A program made the translations under genes and the position numbers. The notes under the pieces were generated by a model that was given only the letters and a program-made list of their open reading frames with translations, did no database searches and was not told the origin of the DNA. Positions 5,780 to 8,209 of a DNA stretch of 8,209 bases are shown here, piece by piece (within the stretch, counting starts at the first letter, position 1; the number at the start of each line of letters is the position of its first letter). The stretch is from an uncultured delta proteobacterium. GTDB lineage: Bacteria > Myxococcota_A > Polyangia > Polyangiales > Ga0077539. The stretch spans positions 1 through 8,209 of the forward strand of contig CAISKJ010001256.1 in assembly GCA_903885885.1 (NCBI GenBank). Direction: 5' to 3'.

Positions 5780-7716
5780 ACCACTCCACGGGGCAGCTGG
5801 TAGAGCAGCTCCTCGCCGAGAACCTCATCACGGCCGATCAGTGCGAGGCCGTGCTGCACCGGGTCAACACGGAGAACGTTCGCGTCGAAGACGCGCTCGT
5901 CGACGCCGGCGCCATGGCCGAGTACGACCTGCTCAAGTACCTGGCCAAGAGCTATCGCACGCGCTTCGTGGTGACGTCGAAGCTCGCCCGCGTCGACCTC
6001 GACCGCGCCCTCCTCGAGCTCGTGCCCCGCAAGGTGGCCGAAGAGCTCGTGGTGTTCCCCGTGCTCTTCGACCCGGCCACGTCGTCGCTGTCGGTGGTGT
6101 CGCCCAACGCGGGCAACCCCGAGGTCGCCCTGGCCGTGCAGACCGCCACCAACGTGCGCGAGGTGCGGGTCTTCGTGGGCCGCCCCGCGGCGGTGCGCGC
6201 GGCCATTCAGAAGCACTACGCGGGCGACATCTACGCCTTCGCGCACGCCGACACCACGGGCCGCGAGCAGTACATGTCGCTGCTCGAGCTCTACGACCGG
6301 CAGAACATTCGCTTCGACCAGCCCACCGTCACGGCCCCCGCCGTCGAGCGCGGCCGCGAGCGCGTGCTCACCGAGAAGGAGCTCACGGGCCCCCGCTCGG
6401 CGCAGCCCCCGTCGAGCCCCGCGGCCACGGTGGCCCTCCTCGAAGCCACCAACGTGCTCATCGCGCTCCTCGAGAACGCGCGCGGCGACCTGCGCAGCCA
6501 CTCGGCCCTCACCTCGCGGTGGATGCGCAAGCTCGCCGAGCGCATCCGCCTCGGCGAGGCCGAGGTGCTCAGCCTCGCCATGGCGGGCCTCCTCCACGAC
6601 GTGGGCAAGACGTCGACGTACCACCTCACGGCCCTCAACGTGGCCCAGTTCGAGAGCCACCGGCAGATGGCGGCCAAGTCGTTCACCACGCCGCTGCGGC
6701 TCTTCGAAGCCGTGTCGCTCGAGGCGAGCACCACCCTCGCCCTGCGGCACATGTACGAGCGCTTCGACGGCGAGGGCTTCCCCGACAAGCTCACGGGCAA
6801 GGACATCCCCCTCGGCGCGCGGCTCCTGAGCCTCGTCGACACCTACGCCGACCTCACGCAGAACGGCCGCAACCCGTACCGACGCATTCTCACCGCGAGC
6901 GAGGCCTGCGACGTCCTCGACCGGCAGAAGGGCGCCGTGTTCGACCCCAACCTCGTCGACCTCTTGCGCCAGGCCGTCACCGGCGACGACCTGCGCGCGC
7001 GCCTCCTCGCCGACCGCCCCGGCGTGCTCGTCGTCGACCCCGACGCTGAAGAGAGCGCCGTGCTCGAGCTGCGGCTCCTCGAAGAGGGCTTCGACGTCCG
7101 CGTCGCGCGCAACGTCGACGAGGCCCTCGCGGCCCTCAACCGCGGCGCCCACGAGGTCTGCATCGGCGAGACCGAGGTGGCCGGCGTGTCGGGCTTCGAC
7201 CTCCTCGTGCGCGCGCGCAGCACCCCCGCCCTCGCAGGCGTGGCGTGGGTGTTCCTCACGCGCGACTCCCGTAAAGAATCCATCGCGCGCGGCTTCGAAC
7301 TCGGCGCGAGCGACTACGTGCTCAAGCCCGCCCCCGCCGCCGTGCTCGTCGCCAAGGTGCGCCAGCTCATCGCGCAGCGCGCGGCGCGGCACCCGCGCGG
7401 CGTGTCGGGCTCGCTCGCCGAGCTCGGGCTCACCGACGTGGTGCAGGTGCTCGCGCAGGGCCGCAAGTCGGGCCAGCTCCGCGTGCGCAGCGGCAACGAC
7501 CAGGGCGAGGTGCACTTCCTCGACGGGCAGATCGTGAACGCCCTGTGGCCCAACATGCGCGGCGAAGAGGCTTTTTATGGCCTCCTGGGGCTCTCGTCGG
7601 GCGACTTCTCCTTCGACCCCACGTTCAAGCCCGGGGCGCGGGTGATCCACGGCAGCGTCGAGGCCCTCATGCTCGAGGGCGTGCGGCGCCTCGACGAGCG
7701 GCGCCCCGCGCGCTGA
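5758..7716 (+). CDS. Multidomain signalling protein: MshEN-like, HD-GYP, receiver, DUF4388
   Basis: This 652-residue soluble protein has four modules. Residues about 12-155 match the type II secretion/pilus ATPase N-terminal (T2SSE_N/MshEN) domain, seen in c-di-GMP sensors, although the usual leading RLG motif is missing. An HD-GYP-type domain (about 225-408) keeps His248, HD (280-281, in LLHDVGK), His301 and Asp361. Its HHExxDGxGYP motif is MYERFDGEGFP (332-342), losing both metal-binding histidines. A receiver domain (about 421-538) keeps Asp427, Thr501 and Lys523 but has Glu471 instead of the phosphorylated Asp. A DUF4388/PATAN domain (about 548-620) follows, with SGQLRV, GEVHFLDGQIVNA and SGDFSFDP. 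It is probably a cytoplasmic adaptor acting on motility or secretion machinery (inference). The start is uncertain between ATG 5758 and ATG 5773, which lie in a 15-bp duplication. Residue numbers count from 5758. Confidence 0.9.
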   Translation: MAADTMANHSTGQLVEQLLAENLITADQCEAVLHRVNTENVRVEDALVDAGAMAEYDLLKYLAKSYRTRFVVTSKLARVDLDRALLELVPRKVAEELVVFPVLFDPATSSLSVVSPNAGNPEVALAVQTATNVREVRVFVGRPAAVRAAIQKHYAGDIYAFAHADTTGREQYMSLLELYDRQNIRFDQPTVTAPAVERGRERVLTEKELTGPRSAQPPSSPAATVALLEATNVLIALLENARGDLRSHSALTSRWMRKLAERIRLGEAEVLSLAMAGLLHDVGKTSTYHLTALNVAQFESHRQMAAKSFTTPLRLFEAVSLEASTTLALRHMYERFDGEGFPDKLTGKDIPLGARLLSLVDTYADLTQNGRNPYRRILTASEACDVLDRQKGAVFDPNLVDLLRQAVTGDDLRARLLADRPGVLVVDPDAEESAVLELRLLEEGFDVRVARNVDEALAALNRGAHEVCIGETEVAGVSGFDLLVRARSTPALAGVAWVFLTRDSRKESIARGFELGASDYVLKPAPAAVLVAKVRQLIAQRAARHPRGVSGSLAELGLTDVVQVLAQGRKSGQLRVRSGNDQGEVHFLDGQIVNALWPNMRGEEAFYGLLGLSSGDFSFDPTFKPGARVIHGSVEALMLEGVRRLDERRPAR

Positions 7717-7795
7717 CCCCCGACGGGGCGGCGGTTCTTCCACGGCGGCGCTTTACTCCACGCGCAGCCGCGATAGGTTCCTCGCGCCGCCCGCC
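7717..7795 (+). promoter_or_regulatory. Short intergenic gap with possible promoter
   Basis: This 79-bp gap lies between the HD-GYP gene and the Cys-rich lipoprotein gene. A small CCCC/GGGG stem (7718-7721 with 7725-7728) follows the stop but is too short to call a terminator. The A/T-richer patches TTTACT (7752-7757) and TAGGTT (7774-7779), 16 bp apart, could be a weak promoter. No Shine-Dalgarno precedes the ATG at 7796. Confidence 0.25.
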
Positions 7796-8209
7796 ATGAG
7801 ACCGAACCTCGCCTGCTCGACCCTCGCGCTCTTCGCGCTGATGGGCTGCGCCACGCAGCTCCCCGACGCCGCCACCCCGCAGCCCGACGCGCCGGCGCCC
7901 ATCGACGTGGAGCAGCCCGTCGACGATGTGCCCGTCGTCGAAGACAACCCCGTCGTCGAAGACAACCCCGTCGTCGAAGACAACCCCGTCGTCGATGACA
8001 CACCCGTCGTCGAAGACGTGCCCGTCACCCCCGACGTGCCGCGCTGCACCGGCGGCCTCAGCGACTGCGCCGGGAGCTGTCGCGACCTCGCGGGCGACCC
8101 GTCGAACTGCGGCGCGTGCGGCGTCGCGTGCGCCACGGGGCAGCGCTGCGCGGCCGGCGCGTGCGCGTGCGCCACGGGGCAGGCGCTCTGCGCGGGCGCG
8201 TGCCGCGAC
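7796..8209 (+). CDS. Cys-rich surface lipoprotein, Stig1-like repeat region (partial)
   Basis: The first 138 residues are present and the frame is open at the window edge. A signal peptide (MRPNLACSTLALFALMGC) ends in a lipobox L-M-G-C with Cys at 18, so the protein should be lipid-anchored in the envelope, probably exposed. Residues 41-81 are a Pro/Val/Asp/Glu linker built of PVVEDN repeats. From residue 84 a Cys-rich region begins, with CTGGLSDCAGSC, then RDLAGDPSNCGACGVAC, then CATGQRC...C. Cysteines stand at 84, 91, 95, 105, 108, 112, 118, 123, 125, 132 and 136. This C-x-D-L-x-x-D-P-x-N-C-G-x-C-G pattern is common in myxobacterial surface proteins and resembles Stig1-type repeats. The repeat unit appears to restart near the edge (ACACATGQALCAGACRD), so more copies probably follow. 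Function is unknown; matrix or adhesion roles are possible. Confidence 0.85.
   Translation, partial: MRPNLACSTLALFALMGCATQLPDAATPQPDAPAPIDVEQPVDDVPVVEDNPVVEDNPVVEDNPVVDDTPVVEDVPVTPDVPRCTGGLSDCAGSCRDLAGDPSNCGACGVACATGQRCAAGACACATGQALCAGACRD
7931..8020 (+). repeat. Five tandem 18-bp units coding PVVEDN repeats
   Basis: Three perfect 18-bp units (7931-7948, 7949-7966, 7967-7984) are followed by two diverged copies (7985-8002 encoding PVVDDT, 8003-8020 encoding PVVEDV). Degenerate edge copies lie at 7916-7930 and 8021-8038. The array is in frame and encodes a stiff acidic Pro-rich stalk between lipid anchor and Cys-rich domain. Exact DNA identity of three copies suggests recent slippage or expansion. 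Confidence 0.9.

Noticed and set aside
7717..7735. CCCC/GGGG stem after the HD-GYP stop as an intrinsic terminator
   Set aside because: It is only a four-pair stem with a three-base loop and no T-tract, which is below what I would call a terminator in DNA of this composition.
5554..7743. Long minus-strand frame (729 codons) opposite the HD-GYP gene
   Set aside because: The translation is His/Glu/Arg/Val-rich without domains, and the plus-strand frame contains four recognisable domains.

Overview
The window is very GC-rich throughout. It combines lipoproteins with Asp/Ala/Gly-rich or Pro/Val/Asp-rich linkers, a Cys-rich NCGACG-type repeat protein, a DUF4132 protein and a multidomain HD-GYP/DUF4388 signalling protein. 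This is typical of a Gram-negative delta-type bacterium of the Myxococcota (Polyangiales or Sandaracinus-like). That placement rests on composition and gene style only. No RNA genes, mobile elements, CRISPR arrays or signs of recent transfer were seen.

Layout: (1) 1-124 holds no gene I can support. (2) 125-574 (+) encodes a small heat-shock protein (Hsp20). (3) 558-4967 (-) is a compact four-gene operon. Read in its own direction it encodes a cyclophilin-type peptidyl-prolyl isomerase lipoprotein, a small lipoprotein of unknown function, an MlaE-type lipid-transport permease and a DUF4132 protein. The last three are tightly packed: stop/start overlaps ATGA at 3646-3649 and GTGA at 2804-2807. 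The DUF4132 gene runs 17 bp into the 3' end of hsp20 in a convergent overlap. (4) 4968-5065 is a divergent promoter region with a perfect TTGACA on the minus strand. (5) 5066-5683 (+) encodes a predicted outer-membrane beta-barrel ending in Trp, followed by two GC-rich hairpins. (6) 5758-7716 (+) encodes a 652-residue signalling protein with the modules MshEN/T2SSE_N-like, HD-GYP, receiver and DUF4388 (PATAN). (7) 7796 onward (+) is the start of a lipoprotein that leaves the window. It has 18-bp tandem repeats and a Cys-rich Stig1-like region.

Much of the window concerns the cell envelope: three or four lipoproteins, a periplasm-facing prolyl isomerase, a beta-barrel and the MlaE permease. 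MlaE is separated from its usual ATPase (MlaF) and MCE substrate-binding (MlaD) partners, at least within this window. It is instead translationally coupled to a small lipoprotein and a DUF4132 protein, so the operon is a candidate for a little-described envelope lipid-transport or quality-control module.

The other notable gene is the HD-GYP protein. Its HHExxDGxGYP motif reads MYERFDGEGFP, and its receiver has Glu at the phospho-acceptor position. Both signalling modules are therefore degenerate, pointing to a scaffold or adaptor rather than a classical c-di-GMP phosphodiesterase/response regulator.
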